A stretch of DNA of 64,000 bases, from contig NZ_OY760916.1 in NCBI RefSeq assembly GCF_963664075.1, positions 1,676,001-1,740,000 on the forward strand. The letters run 5' to 3'. Shown here one piece after another: positions 25,019-34,000 of this stretch. The DNA is from an uncultured Desulfobulbus sp. (GTDB lineage: Bacteria > Desulfobacterota > Desulfobulbia > Desulfobulbales > Desulfobulbaceae). Every line of letters starts with the position of its first letter. Positions within the stretch are counted from its first letter, which is position 1. A model generated the notes under the pieces. That model did no database searches, was not told the origin of the DNA, and worked only from the letters and a program-made list of their open reading frames with translations. The translations under genes and the position numbers were made by a program.

Positions 25019-25681
25019 ATGAAGTTTCTCGAAGAAAATCTAGTTGAATGGTTACAGCGTCCAGAGCTCGATGAGCTACGGAATGCCTTTGTAGTTCAAT
25101 CCATGGAGAAAAACGGCTTTATCTGTCAGCCCGATGTAGAAGAAAGCTCGGTCTTTATAGTCAAAAAAGGGCGAGCCAGGGTGTATCTTGGTTATGAAGA
25201 TAAAGAGTTCAACCTGGCCATCCTTGCACCCGGTGATTTATATTCCACCCATACAGGAGCCTACGTTCAGGCCATGGAGCCTATGGAGCTTCTGCTGATG
25301 GATACTCCCAGTTTCATGCGGCATATGATGCAGAGTCTGGAGGTCAACTCGGCCATGATCAAGGTTCTGGGCAATGTACTCAAATCATCGTTTAGCATCA
25401 TAGAGGGGTTAGTGTTTAAAGATGCCTCCTGCCGCCTGCTGTCCCTGTTACTGACCGAGGCAAAACGACAGGCTCCCCGGGCAGATGGAACCGTAGTACT
25501 GCATATCAACCTCTCCGTTGAGCAGATAGCCCGCATGGTGGGCAGTAGCCGGCAGACTGTTTCCACCCAGCTCAACCGTCTTATTCGCCAAAATCTCATT
25601 GCAAAGCAGGGGCGTGGGTCCTTTGTGATCCCCGATGTCCCAGCCCTGGAAGACTATTACGCCTCTGTTGATTGCCTCTAA
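25019..25681 (+). CDS. cooA: CO-sensing Crp/Fnr-family activator CooA
   Basis: A 220-aa CRP-type regulator: cyclic-nucleotide-like barrel, long dimer helix, then a C-terminal helix-turn-helix (SVEQIARMVGSSRQTVSTQL). The heme-region motif DLYSTHTGA aligns with the CooA His77 region, giving His78 as heme ligand; the Rhodospirillum Cys75 position is Ser76 here. Its place directly before cooS, and a CooA-type box between them, support the call. It should bind CO at ferrous heme and activate cooS-cooC. It begins 50 bases after the permease, with no obvious ribosome binding site. Confidence 0.85.
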   Translation: MKFLEENLVEWLQRPELDELRNAFVVQSMEKNGFICQPDVEESSVFIVKKGRARVYLGYEDKEFNLAILAPGDLYSTHTGAYVQAMEPMELLLMDTPSFMRHMMQSLEVNSAMIKVLGNVLKSSFSIIEGLVFKDASCRLLSLLLTEAKRQAPRADGTVVLHINLSVEQIARMVGSSRQTVSTQLNRLIRQNLIAKQGRGSFVIPDVPALEDYYASVDCL

Positions 25682-25772
25682 CGGTTCCTTTCGCAAGAAA
25701 GGAGGCTCAAAGCTTCTGATGTCATATTTTTGTGCCAGCCGGACACGCAATCAGGAATAAAAATCATTGTGT

Positions 25773-25788
25773 TGTCATGCTACTGACA
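25773..25788 (+). promoter_or_regulatory. cooS: CooA/CRP-type operator upstream of cooS
   Basis: TGTCA-TGCTAC-TGACA is a perfect 5-6-5 palindrome 88 bases before the cooS ATG. It matches the CRP-family half-site spacing and closely resembles the known CooA target (TGTCG-N6-CGACA). CooA as the ligand is inferred from the neighbouring gene. Confidence 0.75.
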
Positions 25789-25875
25789 GACAGCACGCAC
25801 GTCTCCTGGTAGGTGTGAGGGAATACTTTTCACCTCCACAATGTAGCACCTACGATTGAACGCAAAGGAGACATT

Positions 25876-27765
25876 ATGGCCAAGGAACAACTCCCTGTTG
25901 AAGCACTGACAATCTGGGATGATGCCCAGAAGATGCTTGTTAAGGCGCGTGAAGAAGGCATCGAAACCGCCTGGGATCGCTATGCTACCCAGAGCCCGCA
26001 CTGTACTTTTTGTGAGTTGGGGCTCACGTGCAAAAACTGCAACATGGGCCCCTGTCGTATCAGTCCCAAAGAGGGGGGCAAAATGCAGCGTGGTGTCTGC
26101 GGTGCCGACGCCCATGTGATTGTCGCGCGTAACTTTGGCCGTTTTGTTGCCGGAGGTGCTGCGGGCCACTCCGATCACGGTCGTGACCTGATTGAGGTGT
26201 TGGAAGCAATCGCCAACGAGGAGACCAGCGCCTATACGATCAGCGACGAAGCAAAGCTTTGCCGGGTGGCCAGCGAATTGGGGATTGAGTGTGAAGGGCT
26301 TAGCGCCAAAGAGGTCGCCTCCCTGTTGGTTGATGCCTGCTATGACGATTTTGGCAGCCGTAAAAAAGAAGTGGGCTTTGCCTGCCGTGTCCCTGAGGTC
26401 CGTAAGGAGATATGGCGGACTCTTGGCATCATGCCCCGGGGCGTTGACCGGGAAATCGCCGAGATGATGCACCGCACCCATATGGGCTGTGATAATGATG
26501 CCGCCAGCACCATGCTCCATGCGGCGCGGACAGCGCTTGCCGATGGCTGGGCCGGATCCATGATCGGTACCGAACTCTCTGATATCATTTTTGGTGTTCC
26601 CACCCCGACTATCTCTAAGGCTAATCTGGGGGTTTTAGAGAAGGATCAGGTCAATATTCTGGTGCATGGACATAATCCGGTGGTCTCGGAAATGGTCCTT
26701 GCGGCTGCTCGGGAACCGGAGATGATTGACAAGGCCAAAGCGGCGGGAGCAGCCGGAATCAATATCGGTGGACTTTGCTGTACCGGAAATGAGCTCTTGA
26801 TGCGTCAGGGGATTCCCATGGCGGGTAATCATCTCATGACCGAGCTGGCTATCGTGACCGGAGCAGTCGATGCCATGGTGGTTGACTACCAGTGTATCAT
26901 GCCAAGTCTTGTTCAGATTGCCGCCTGCTATCATACAAAATTTATCACCACAGCTGATAAGGCCAGATTTACCGGTGCAACCCATATCCGTTTTGACCAT
27001 GCCGCTCCCCTTGGCCAGGCACGTAATGTGGTCGAGCTGGCCATTGAGGCGTACTCAAATCGTGATGGCAAACGTATCGATATTCCCTGTGCGCCGGTTG
27101 ACATCACTACCGGTTTCTCTGTAGAAGCCCTGCTGTCTGCCCTTGGCGGCAGCCTTGACCCTCTATTAGAGGTGGTGAAAGCGGGGAAAATCCGAGGATT
27201 TTGCGCCATAGTCGGCTGCAATAACCCACGTATGCAACATGATTTTGCCAATGTCGGCTTGGCCAAAGCTCTGATTGAACGTGATATTCTTGTCCTGGTC
27301 ACGGGTTGTGTCACCACGGCGGCTGGTAAGGCAGGACTCCTTATGCCGGAAGGCAAAGAGATGGCAGGCCCTGGGCTGCAGGAAGTATGCGGGAGCTTGA
27401 ATATTCCTCCGGTACTTCATATGGGTTCCTGTGTGGATAATGCTCGCATCATTCAACTCTGCGCAGCCATTGCTGATGCACTCAATGTGGACATCTCTGA
27501 TCTCCCGGTTTGGGGAGCTTCTCCCGAGTGGTACTCGGAAAAGGCGGTCGCCATCGGCTTGTACTGTGTCGCCAGTGGTATACCGGTACAAATTGGTACT
27601 CCGCCCCAGATCACCGGCTCTTCTGTTGTGACTGATTTGGCGCTTAAGGGGCTGGAAGATCTGGTTGGAGCCAGCTTTCTGGTCGAGCCCGACCCAGAAA
27701 AAGCAGCCCAGATTATGGACGAGCGGATCAAAGCAAAACGGATCGGGCTTGGCTTGCAACCCTGA
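25876..27765 (+). CDS. cooS: Anaerobic Ni-Fe carbon monoxide dehydrogenase, catalytic subunit
   Basis: A 629-aa CooS of normal length with a strong AAAGGAG site. The N-terminal cysteines that ligate clusters D and B are in place: Cys43, Cys46, Cys52, Cys55 and Cys60 (CTFCELGLTCKNC, GPCR). C-cluster cysteines occur later in INIGGLCCTGNE, AIVGCNNPR, VTGCVTTAAGK and MGSCVDNAR. It oxidises CO to CO2 and passes electrons to ferredoxin, or runs in reverse. No CooF ferredoxin, hydrogenase or acetyl-CoA synthase genes adjoin, so this is a stand-alone CODH with only its maturation factor. Cytosolic. Confidence 0.96.
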   Translation: MAKEQLPVEALTIWDDAQKMLVKAREEGIETAWDRYATQSPHCTFCELGLTCKNCNMGPCRISPKEGGKMQRGVCGADAHVIVARNFGRFVAGGAAGHSDHGRDLIEVLEAIANEETSAYTISDEAKLCRVASELGIECEGLSAKEVASLLVDACYDDFGSRKKEVGFACRVPEVRKEIWRTLGIMPRGVDREIAEMMHRTHMGCDNDAASTMLHAARTALADGWAGSMIGTELSDIIFGVPTPTISKANLGVLEKDQVNILVHGHNPVVSEMVLAAAREPEMIDKAKAAGAAGINIGGLCCTGNELLMRQGIPMAGNHLMTELAIVTGAVDAMVVDYQCIMPSLVQIAACYHTKFITTADKARFTGATHIRFDHAAPLGQARNVVELAIEAYSNRDGKRIDIPCAPVDITTGFSVEALLSALGGSLDPLLEVVKAGKIRGFCAIVGCNNPRMQHDFANVGLAKALIERDILVLVTGCVTTAAGKAGLLMPEGKEMAGPGLQEVCGSLNIPPVLHMGSCVDNARIIQLCAAIADALNVDISDLPVWGASPEWYSEKAVAIGLYCVASGIPVQIGTPPQITGSSVVTDLALKGLEDLVGASFLVEPDPEKAAQIMDERIKAKRIGLGLQP

Positions 27766-27853
27766 ACCTCTGCGGTCACCGGTGAAGGGGGAGATATTTT
27801 CAGCCATTGGTCTCCCCTTCAATCCGGTGACCTTCTTCTTGAAGGAGGAGACC

Positions 27854-28627
27854 ATGAAAATTGCTTTTGCGGGAAAAGGTGGGGTTGGCAAGACAACCCT
27901 CGCGGCCTGGACCAGCCAGTACCTGGTCAAACAGGGGCACGATGTCTGGTCGATAGATGCCGATACAGCACTCTCGCTGGGTGAGGCAGTGGGCCTTGCG
28001 GCTGATGCTCTCCCGCAGCCACTCATTACCAGAAAAGATCTGATCGAAGAGCGGCTGGGCAGTGGTATTTTACGGCTCAACCCTGCCGTGGCTGATCTTC
28101 CGGAGCAACTAGCCGTGGACCTTGCTCTCTCTGGTCCAGGCCGGGGACGACTCCTGGTCATGGGGACCGTAACCAATGGCGGCGGGGGCTGTGCCTGTGG
28201 TGCCAACGCCTTGCTCAAAGCCCTCCTTTCCCATATTGTTCTGGAACGCAATGAGTGGGCCGTGGTTGATCTGGAGGCAGGTGTCGAGCATTTAGGAAGG
28301 GGAACGGTGGCTGCCGTCGATGGATTGGTGATTGTGACCGAACCCAGCCGCCGTGGTTTTGCAACGGCTGCTACCATTTCCTCAATCGCCCGTGAAATGG
28401 GCCTGACCAATCAGTTGTTGGTGCTAAATCGGACGCTTGAACAGGACTTAGCGTTACCGCCTGATCTACCACCGGTGGGGCTGACGCTGCCAGTTTTCCC
28501 TGGGCTTGTTGAACGACAACTGCTCGATGGTTCAGTCCTGGGATTACCTGAAGAAGAGAAGATTGAAGCAATAATCGAGAAAATGCTCCAGCAGCTTGCT
28601 GAAAACAGGGAGTCCAATAACCGTTGA
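27854..28627 (+). CDS. cooC: CODH nickel-insertion ATPase
   Basis: A 257-aa MinD/ParA-like ATPase. The deviant P-loop GKGGVGKTT is at residues 7-15, and the CxC motif (Cys113, Cys115 in GGGCACGANA) that binds nickel or zinc between two CooC protomers is present. It loads nickel into the C-cluster of CooS using ATP. The start at 27854 follows GGAGGAG; the frame is open far upstream, but that extension overlaps cooS and is rejected. It forms one operon with cooS, 88 bases apart. Confidence 0.94.
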   Translation: MKIAFAGKGGVGKTTLAAWTSQYLVKQGHDVWSIDADTALSLGEAVGLAADALPQPLITRKDLIEERLGSGILRLNPAVADLPEQLAVDLALSGPGRGRLLVMGTVTNGGGGCACGANALLKALLSHIVLERNEWAVVDLEAGVEHLGRGTVAAVDGLVIVTEPSRRGFATAATISSIAREMGLTNQLLVLNRTLEQDLALPPDLPPVGLTLPVFPGLVERQLLDGSVLGLPEEEKIEAIIEKMLQQLAENRESNNR

Positions 28628-28651
28628 GCCCAATATTGCTGCCCATGGAAC

Positions 28652-30997
28652 TCAGGGAACAAAGGTGACCTCAATACTTTGCTCCGTACTCAACCCCGCG
28701 TCATCAACGGCGCTGAGCTGATAACGGCCTCCGTTCCCCGGACGCCAGTGGATAACGCCATTGGGGGCTACAGAGCCCAGATAGACGGTGTCGGCAAACC
28801 AGTAGAGGCGGGAACTTGCCCCGTCAATTGACGCCGCAAGCTCGATGCTCTGCTGGGGTTTTGAGCGCCGCAGGGTGTAGCGTACCTGCGTAAGCGGCGA
28901 GGTGATTCTCGGTGGATGAGCTTGGAGCTGTCCCCCCTGCCCGCGGCAGTTTTCCGGTGGTTGGGGGGGGCGCTTTCGTGGGAGCCCCGCCTGGGCAAAC
29001 AGTAATTCCATCTCCGATGGCCAGAAGGCAAATATTTGTTGTTCATGCCGGTTGTCATAGGGAGGGCAGACCGCTTCGCCGGTTCGTCTATCGACCATCA
29101 CCGGGCGGTGCAGGCGGGAAAGATGAATGGGCGATTTGCCGGGAATAAACCAGGCAGGTACGGTCCGTGGGCACCAGCGGTTCGGCAGCTCTCCTGAGGC
29201 TTGACAGACATCCACCTGGATTACCCCCGGGGGAATTTGTTGCTTTGTTTGTTTCTCCAACCCCCTGGAGAGTTCCAACGCGTCGGCTAACTGAAAAAAA
29301 AGCGGTGCCGCAGCTTTACGGCCAACAAAGGACTGGTTTCCACTCCCGTTAAAGTTGCCGATCCAGACGCCCAGCAGGTAGTCCCCGATCAGACCCACAC
29401 TCCAGGCATCGTGAAACCCCCAGGAGGTTCCTGTCTTCCAGGCAATGGGCCAATGCTTGCGGCTCCCTTCAGGAATTGTGGGGGCTCCCTCTCCGGTAGG
29501 CCGGGGATTACCCAGCAGCATCTGTCTGACGATAAACGATGCCTCAGGCGAAAGCAGCGATTGCTCCTGGACCATGGGCTCGGTGCGGGTGTAGCGCAGG
29601 GGGCGAAGTCTGCCTTTGTTTGCAAAAATTCCATACAATCTGATCAGTTCAGCCATACTCAGCTCTCCACCTCCAAGAACCAGAGAAAGACCGTAGTAGT
29701 TCTTGGAGCGTAGCCCTGTAATACCTGCTGTTTCCAGCAGGCCGTAGAGGGTAGGGGAGGTCAACCTGTTGGCAAGCGCGATTGCCGGCACATTCCGACT
29801 GCGAATTAAAGCCTCCTCAGCAGATATAGGACCGCTGAAACGACCGTCAAAATTTTCTGGCTGGTAACTGCCGAAATTTGTAGGCAGATCGCGTACGATG
29901 CTACGGGAATGTATCAGCCCCTGGTCAAGGGCCAGTCCATAGAGAAATGGTTTTAAGGTTGATCCGGGAGAGCGTTTGGCCAGGACACCATTTACCTGCC
30001 CCTGAAGACTGTGGTCAAAAAAATTGGCGGATCCCACCAGAGCCTTGACTGCCATGGTTTGATTGTCCACCAGAAGCACCGCAGCGTTTACAATCCCTCT
30101 GTTCTGGTTTGTTTCCACATATCTGTGGACCAGCTCTTCAGTCATCTGCTGCAGCTCAAGATCAAGCGTGGTTGTAATGCGCTGTTGTGATCTATTCTGG
30201 AGCTGCTTGAGGACGAAATCACAAAAATGCGGCGCTGTAAAGGGAAGCTGTTGCCGCGTCCTTCCCTGCAGATCGCTTTGGAGTAGTGGGCTGAGCAGCA
30301 CTTCATCCTTCGGGTGGAGGCGTAACCATGCCTGGGTCAAACGTTGACGGGCCTGTTGCTGCTCCCGATTGAACTGATAACGTTTTGCGGGATTCTGGGG
30401 CATGACCGCCAGTGCCAATCCTTCAGCGAGGCTTAAGCGCGAAGCGGGTTTGTTGAAATAGATGTGTGCTGCCGCTCCCAGTCCCTGAATGTTTGCTCCC
30501 ATCGGGGCCAGATTACAGTAGGCTTCAAAAATATCGTCTTTACTGTAGCGTGCTTCCAGCCAGAGGGCGCAACCAATCTGGTGAATTTTGCCAGGGATAG
30601 TGCGCGTATTGATGTGGTAGAGCTGCCGTGCCAGCTGCATGGTCAGGGTGGAGCCACCCTGTCGTTGTTGTCGCACATAGGTAGACCAGGTCGCCCGCAG
30701 CAGCGCGCTGAGGTTGAAACCGGGATGCAGGTAGAAATACTGGTCCTCTTTGAGGAGCAGTGCATCTTTCGCCTGGGGCGCAATGTCCTCCAGGGGAGTC
30801 CAGAGTCGGTACTGACCATCCCAGGCCAGAGTGAGCCTGAGCATCTGTCCGTCCTCAGCGCATAAAAGCCGAGAAAAGGGTATTCCCTGGCCCAAAGGCG
30901 GGGCGGGGGAGAGATGGGCTGCCAGCAGGAATGCAGAAAGACAAAATCCGGCTGCCATTAAGGGTAAGCCGAATTTTCGATAAAAATTTTGTCTCAA
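28652..30997 (-). CDS. pbpC: Penicillin-binding protein 1C
   Basis: A 781-aa bifunctional murein synthase. After an N-terminal helix, the GT51 domain shows KEDQYFYLHPGF and GGSTLTMQLAR. The transpeptidase domain has PGSTLKPF (Ser nucleophile and Lys), SRN and KTGTS. The C-terminal BiPBP_C domain, ending near residue 780, is diagnostic of PBP1C. The frame begins with TTG and no good ribosome binding site; an ATG at 30958 would lose the basic residues before the helix, so TTG is kept. It pairs with the upstream alpha-2-macroglobulin gene. Confidence 0.92.
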   Translation of the reverse strand: MRQNFYRKFGLPLMAAGFCLSAFLLAAHLSPAPPLGQGIPFSRLLCAEDGQMLRLTLAWDGQYRLWTPLEDIAPQAKDALLLKEDQYFYLHPGFNLSALLRATWSTYVRQQRQGGSTLTMQLARQLYHINTRTIPGKIHQIGCALWLEARYSKDDIFEAYCNLAPMGANIQGLGAAAHIYFNKPASRLSLAEGLALAVMPQNPAKRYQFNREQQQARQRLTQAWLRLHPKDEVLLSPLLQSDLQGRTRQQLPFTAPHFCDFVLKQLQNRSQQRITTTLDLELQQMTEELVHRYVETNQNRGIVNAAVLLVDNQTMAVKALVGSANFFDHSLQGQVNGVLAKRSPGSTLKPFLYGLALDQGLIHSRSIVRDLPTNFGSYQPENFDGRFSGPISAEEALIRSRNVPAIALANRLTSPTLYGLLETAGITGLRSKNYYGLSLVLGGGELSMAELIRLYGIFANKGRLRPLRYTRTEPMVQEQSLLSPEASFIVRQMLLGNPRPTGEGAPTIPEGSRKHWPIAWKTGTSWGFHDAWSVGLIGDYLLGVWIGNFNGSGNQSFVGRKAAAPLFFQLADALELSRGLEKQTKQQIPPGVIQVDVCQASGELPNRWCPRTVPAWFIPGKSPIHLSRLHRPVMVDRRTGEAVCPPYDNRHEQQIFAFWPSEMELLFAQAGLPRKRPPQPPENCRGQGGQLQAHPPRITSPLTQVRYTLRRSKPQQSIELAASIDGASSRLYWFADTVYLGSVAPNGVIHWRPGNGGRYQLSAVDDAGLSTEQSIEVTFVP

Positions 30998-31049
30998 TTT
31001 AAGATAAAGAGATATGGAATCAGTGAGTTAAGAATAAAACGCAAGGTCT

Positions 31050-34000
31050 TCAGGGGGCAACAATGGTGATCTGGCCCCCTTTACCGCGTCCCTGGACAGC
31101 CTGATTGTACATCGCCTCCACATAGGGCGCAGGGAGCTGAAAGGTTCCGGTGTTGATTGCGCGGATTCGGTACGCATAGGTGGCTACCTTGGGCCCGATG
31201 GAGCCATAGAGGAGTATGCGATCCTCCCGTGTGTTGACAAAAGAAGGACGCCACAGCTCCAGCGTTTTTTGGTAGTCACCTTCTTGCTCGTCTTCTCTGC
31301 CTGATTCCTGGACCGGTTCGACTCCACCGGGGAGGAGATCGACAAGGGCAATCTCGTGGATCCAACGATCATTGGTTGCTCGCAAGCGAAGACGGACACG
31401 GTATTCCTGTCCCTGGACAAAGCTCTCAACAACCTTTCCCTGGTTGTCGAGATATTCCCGCCTGATTTCTATGCCCTGACTCTGCTCATCCATAGGTGCC
31501 ACCCGATCAAAGCCTGCCTCAGTGAGTTGGTAAAACACGGGAAGACCTGCTTGGGGTTGACGCAGAATGACAGAAGTCCAGTCAAGGGGAAGTGGGCTTG
31601 TGCCTCGAAGAAGAACCTCGTCTGTTTTTGTCTGCAGGGTTGCTGCTACTGGATTGTTTTGTTTTTCCTGTGACTGTCCATAGACCCAAAATCCACGAAT
31701 CAACAGGGCTGCGGCAAAGGAGTGGTACTGGTTTGCTGCAATCCGTTGACCTAATTCTTGAATAAGATGATCTGGGATGAGTCGGGTGAGACCATGACGG
31801 CTCACCAGGGTGAGCAGTTCCGCATCATAGGTCAATGCATTTTCAAATTGCCCGTATTCTCTTGTCTCCTTTGGGGTGGTTGTTGCCCAGTGAACCTGGC
31901 TTACTCGAAGTTCGCCTTCAGTTTTCTGCTTGAGCAAGATTTGGCTGGCGCCCAGATAGGCGGCGATAAGATCGGTCGACCAGGTTTTAGGAGAGTGTTT
32001 TTTAAGCTGTTCGATGGTTGCTGAAATTTGAGGTGTGGTGACTCGTCCCATGCGGGTCAGCAAATAGATGGCTCTGGCTCGGGTACGCAGTTCGCCTAAC
32101 CCCTCAGCCTTACTCTGGCTGAGCTTCTCCAGGTAGCGAAGACTTGCTCGCTGTAAATCATGGGGAACCACAAAACCTCGTTCCGCTGCCTCCAGAAGGA
32201 AATCAGCGGCGTAGACTGAGATCTCTGGCTGAACCACGAGGTTGGAAGCCCATTGGCCAAAACCACCGCTGTAATGACGGCGTTGACGCAGGAGATTGAA
32301 CGCCTGATCAAGAGGCGCAAATTCGGGATCCGCCAGTTGCTCGGGAGTGGCACCAATGAGCGCGGGCATGGCCTTGGAAAGCAGCTGTTCGGTGCATTCA
32401 TGGGGGTAATGTTTAAGGTAGTTCCCCAGTCCCTGAATCCAGACCAGCGGAGAACGGCCATAGTCCAGGTTCACTTGAGCAAATTCAGGAACAAGAGTAC
32501 GGACCGGTCGAAGACTGAACCCTGCCTCCTTATTGGTTCCTGTGCGCAAGGAGACCCGGTAGGGAGATGCCGGGCGGATGGACAGATCCTGGCGAAGGCG
32601 GGCAGTTCCTGCCTCACCCTGGGCGGTAAAGCTAAGATGTGTTGATCCCAGCTGCGGTTGTGCCGCGAGTTCAAACAGGGCGACTCCTTCTTTGCCCGGG
32701 GCGATCTGTAACTCCTGCTCTGGAGCGCTCAGAATCTTCAGGCCAGCCCCGGTTTCCAGGCGGAGACGGAGTGTGCCTGATTTCTCCAGGTTTGAAAACG
32801 CACCTACACTGACGGTAAAACGATCTCCGGGAGCCACAAAGCTCGGCGCATTGGGAGAGAGTACCCAGGGGCCTCGAACTTCGGTGGAGGTGGAGGTAAC
32901 ACCGATACGATCAGGGCTAACGGCAAGAGCGATAATCCGCAGTTTGCCATTAAAGCCATCGGGAACCCGGTACTGGAAGTTCGTCTGTTCTGCAGAGAGG
33001 TCAACCAGACCAGACCAGAAAACCGCAGGTTTTTGCTGTTTACGCTTAAAGGGATTGGTGCGGGCGCCGAGGCTTTCTTCATCGCCACCACCGGGAGCGG
33101 CGCTGTGGAGCAATTTGCTGAATTCCGGGAGGACCAGATCCAGGATTTGAGACGTTTGCACACCCAGGCGGCGTTTGGCAAAGAACTCATTGAGAGGATT
33201 GGGCGTTGTGTAGCGGGCGACCTGAAGGATGCCTTCATCAACGGCAAAAACCACAGCCTTTGCAGGTGACTCGCTGCCGACTTTAATATCGAGCAGTTGG
33301 CCAGGCTCAACTTTTTTCGGTGCATTGAGCGCAAGGGGCAGCTTACGAGCGTCAAGTGACAGGCGAAAGGGGGCTACTCCATAGGAGAGAGGACTGGTAA
33401 ATATTTCGTCCGAGTTCGGGTTGCGCAGAAACTGGACATTGATATACCCGTTCCCTTCGATATTCTGGGGCAGGGTAATGGTTTGAATGGTACTGGTCGT
33501 TGAGGTAGTGAACCAGGTGTGGGCATAAACCTTGTCGCGCTCGACAGTGATCAGGCCTGAGCCTGTGTAGGGAGCCCGAAGGCTGATTTGAACGGTTTCA
33601 CCAGGGCGGTAGGTCTTCTTGTCCAGGGAGATCTGCAACTCTGCATTGCGTTCCAGCGAGCGGCTTAGATTACCGGCACCGGCAACACTCCAATTGATCG
33701 AGTTCAGCAGGGTACCCTGCGGAGTCTGCAACTCATAACCAAAATCTCCTGCTTCGTTGGTCGGCAGGGTGAGCGTCAGTCCGGAGGCTGGCAGGCTGAG
33801 CACTTGCGTTTGCCGCACATATTTTTTGCGCCTGGATTCATACTCCAGGGCTCCGCTTTCTTGCTTGATCAGCACAGATACATGGCGGTACTCTACCAGG
33901 GAGAGCTGAAGAGCATCAACAGCAGTGGGGTTCAAATCGGGAGCCACAGCGAGAAGAGAGCAGGTAGACTTGCTGCCTTTGGCGACGTAGTTGAGCGAAC

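Noticed and set aside
27166-28410. Long minus-strand open frame (414 codons) opposite cooS and cooC
   Set aside because: It lies fully antisense to two well-supported genes, has low-complexity Arg/Ser/Pro composition and no domain, so it is a shadow of their codon bias.
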